A DNA stretch of 6,598 nt from an uncultured Erysipelotrichaceae bacterium (lineage in GTDB: Bacteria; Bacillota_I; Bacilli_A; Erysipelotrichales; Coprobacillaceae). Below, in pieces: positions 5,516 to 6,598 of this stretch. The stretch is from contig UQVG01000115.1 in NCBI GenBank assembly GCA_900544435.1, forward strand, positions 1 through 6,598, read 5' to 3'. The notes under the pieces were generated by a model. That model ran no database searches and was not told the DNA's origin. It worked only from the letters and a program-made list of their open reading frames with translations. The number at the start of each line of letters is the position of its first letter. Position 1 is the first letter of the stretch. A program made the translations under genes and the position numbers.

Positions 5516-5887
5516 ATGGCAAAATTAACACATGAAGATATCTTAGCTTACTTAGAAGAAGCTACTATTTTAGAATTAAATGATTTAGTAAAAGCAATCG
5601 AAGAAAAATTTGATGTAACTGCTGCTGCACCAGTTGCTGTTGCTGCTGCTGCTGATGATGGAGCTGCTGCTGAACCTACAGAAGTTAACGTAACATTAAC
5701 TGAAGTTGGTGGAACTAAAGTTGCTGTAATCAAAGCTGTAAGAGAAATCACTGGTTTAGGATTAGTTGATGCTAAAGGATTAGTTGACAAAGCACCTTCA
5801 GTAATCAAAGAAAAAGTTTCTGCTGATGAAGCTAAAGAAATCAAAGAAAAATTAGAAGCTGCTGGAGCTACAGTAGAAGTTAAATAA
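5516..5887 (+). CDS. rplL: Large-subunit ribosomal protein L7/L12 (bL12)
   Basis: This 123-residue protein is the multicopy stalk protein that recruits translation factors. The N-terminal dimerisation and L10-binding segment (about 1-33) is [32 protein letters not shown]. An Ala-rich hinge follows (about 36-53). The globular C-terminal domain (about 55-123) contains [16 protein letters not shown] and [13 protein letters not shown], the surface contacted by EF-Tu and EF-G. Length is normal. A strong ribosome binding site, AAAAGGAGA (5499-5506), nine bases before the ATG fits the need to make several L12 copies per ribosome. It is the last gene before a strong terminator. The GCT-rich hinge gives a long open frame on the other strand that is only a shadow. 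Confidence 0.98.
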   Translation: MAKLTHEDILAYLEEATILELNDLVKAIEEKFDVTAAAPVAVAAAADDGAAAEPTEVNVTLTEVGGTKVAVIKAVREITGLGLVDAKGLVDKAPSVIKEKVSADEAKEIKEKLEAAGATVEVK

Positions 5888-5902
5888 TTATAACTTTGAT
5901 TT

Positions 5903-5933
5903 AAAAGAAGGATCTTACGATTCTTCTTTTTTT
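5903..5933 (+). terminator. Strong intrinsic terminator ending the rplKAJL operon
   Basis: AAAAGAAGGATC (5903-5914) pairs with GATTCTTCTTTT (5919-5930) through twelve pairs, including one G-T wobble, around the tetraloop TTAC. The T-run continues to 5933. It lies 15 bases after the rplL stop and should strongly limit read-through into the methyltransferase and whatever follows. Confidence 0.92.
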
Positions 5934-5934
5934 G

Positions 5935-5963
5935 TTGGTTAAAATCCGATTTATTTGTATAAT
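5935..5963 (+). promoter_or_regulatory. Promoter of the RsmC/YbxB-like gene
   Basis: A perfect -10 TATAAT (5958-5963) is preceded after 17 bases by TTGGTT (5935-5940), a weak -35 in which only TTG matches. It begins immediately after the T-run of the rplL terminator. Transcription would start near 5970, just before the ribosome binding site AGAGG (5979-5983). Confidence 0.7.
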
Positions 5964-5990
5964 AGAGACAAAGGAAATAGAGGTATACAA

Positions 5991-6581
5991 ATGAAACATT
6001 ATTTTACAGATAATACAGATTTAAAAAGTGAACAATCACAATTTATTTTTAGATATCATAAATATGATCTTTTATTTACAAGTGATAATGGTGTTTTTTC
6101 TAAAAGTATGATTGATTATGGTTCACGTGTTTTATTAGACAATATTGAAATCACAGATGAAAAAACACTTCTTGATGTAGGATGTGGCTATGGAACTTTT
6201 GGAATATGCCTTAATAAAGTTTATTCACAATTAAATGTGGATATGGTTGATGTTAATGAGCGTGCACTTGAACTTGCTAAATTAAATGCAAAAAACAATA
6301 ATATTCATGCAAATATTTATAAAAGTTTTATTTATGAAAATGTTCAAGGAAGTTATGATGTGATTGTGACTAATCCACCAGTTAGAGCTGGAAAAGAAGT
6401 TGTTACAACGATTTTATCTGAAGCAATTGATCATTTAAATGATCAAGGAAGTTTATGGGTCATTTTACAAAAGAAACAAGGTGCTCCTTCGGCTAAAAAG
6501 AAAATGGAAGAAGTTTTTGGGAATTGTGAAATTGTTAAAAGAGATAAGGGATATTACTTATTACACAGCGTAAAAAGATAA
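5991..6581 (+). CDS. ybxB: RsmC/YbxB-like class I SAM-dependent methyltransferase
   Basis: This 196-residue protein has a Rossmann methyltransferase fold: motif I LLDVGCGYGTFG (60-71) binds S-adenosylmethionine, Asp87 in VDVNERA is the expected ribose contact, and VTNPPVRAGKE (126-136) is the NPP catalytic motif of N-methyltransferases. The N-terminal HYFTDN...FTSDNGVFSK...DYGSRVLL pattern is typical of the Bacillus YbxB branch of the RsmC family. RsmC methylates G1207 of 16S rRNA; the same target here is inferred. It corresponds to one RsmC-type domain, lacking the extra N-terminal domain of E. coli RsmC. ATG 5991 is preferred because AGAGG lies seven bases upstream, while an in-frame TTG at 5955 overlaps the -10 box and could not be transcribed from this promoter. 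Codon use is less biased than in the ribosomal genes. In Bacillus it lies between rplL and rpoB, so rpoB is expected next. The last 17 bases of the window are A+T-rich and hold nothing identifiable. Confidence 0.92.
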   Translation: MKHYFTDNTDLKSEQSQFIFRYHKYDLLFTSDNGVFSKSMIDYGSRVLLDNIEITDEKTLLDVGCGYGTFGICLNKVYSQLNVDMVDVNERALELAKLNAKNNNIHANIYKSFIYENVQGSYDVIVTNPPVRAGKEVVTTILSEAIDHLNDQGSLWVILQKKQGAPSAKKKMEEVFGNCEIVKRDKGYYLLHSVKR

Positions 6582-6598
6582 TATTTCTTTTTTTATTT

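Noticed and set aside
133..5844. Long minus-strand open frames opposite the YitT gene, pgk, tpiA, rplK, rplJ and rplL, and one opposite the pgk start (1360-1578)
   Set aside because: All mirror strongly conserved plus-strand genes or their upstream DNA, lack ribosome binding sites, and show low-complexity protein; they are codon-bias shadows.
5955..5990. N-terminal extension of the methyltransferase from a TTG at 5955
   Set aside because: The TTG overlaps the TATAAT box, has no ribosome binding site, and the extra 12 residues are not family-like; ATG 5991 with AGAGG fits.
6572..6593. Possible terminator after the methyltransferase
   Set aside because: AAAAAGA/TCTTTTT has a single G-C pair and the window ends in the T-run, so it cannot be supported.
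1..6598. A previously undescribed system such as a defence island, mobile element or CRISPR array
   Set aside because: Every intact gene is a recognised housekeeping or widespread family, gaps are short and filled by promoters, leaders and terminators, and no terminal repeats or spaced repeats are visible.

Overview
This is an A+T-rich chromosomal window from a Firmicutes-type (Bacillota) bacterium that uses the standard genetic code: tryptophans in the conserved proteins are TGG and no in-frame TGA is needed. Three things point to the Erysipelotrichia, or a relative close to the Mollicutes: very strong TTA/AAA/GAA codon preference, a shortened L11 loop that I recall from mycoplasma L11, and the gene set. 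The genus cannot be fixed from this window. All intact genes are ordinary housekeeping genes. I found no mobile element, CRISPR array, tRNA, rRNA or defence system.

Left part (1-1354). A possible gene tail and terminator come first. Next is a YitT-family membrane protein (173-1030, +) with its own promoter and terminator. A single-domain rhodanese (1055-1354, -) converges on it.

Middle (1387-3432). A strong promoter drives a two-gene glycolytic operon, pgk-tpiA, which makes the consecutive enzymes 3-phosphoglycerate kinase and triose-phosphate isomerase. A strong hairpin terminator closes it.

Right part (3441-5933). A second strong promoter drives rplK-rplA-rplJ-rplL, which encode L11, L1, L10 and L7/L12, the proteins of the L1 stalk and the GTPase-associated centre. 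The operon carries three visible RNA control elements. Two are near-identical hairpins, one before rplK and one before rplA, that resemble the L1-binding site of 23S rRNA. The third is an L10 leader before rplJ, with an L10-type internal loop and competing antiterminator and terminator pairings. The operon ends at a 12-bp terminator.

End (5935-6598). An RsmC/YbxB-like methyltransferase has its own promoter. In Bacillus this gene lies between rplL and rpoB, so rpoB is the expected next gene, but the window stops 17 bases after the methyltransferase.

The points most worth a second look are the four-residue deletion in the L11 proline loop, the fully readable L10 attenuator switch, the twin L1-site mimics, and the placement of pgk-tpiA where secE-nusG would usually be found.
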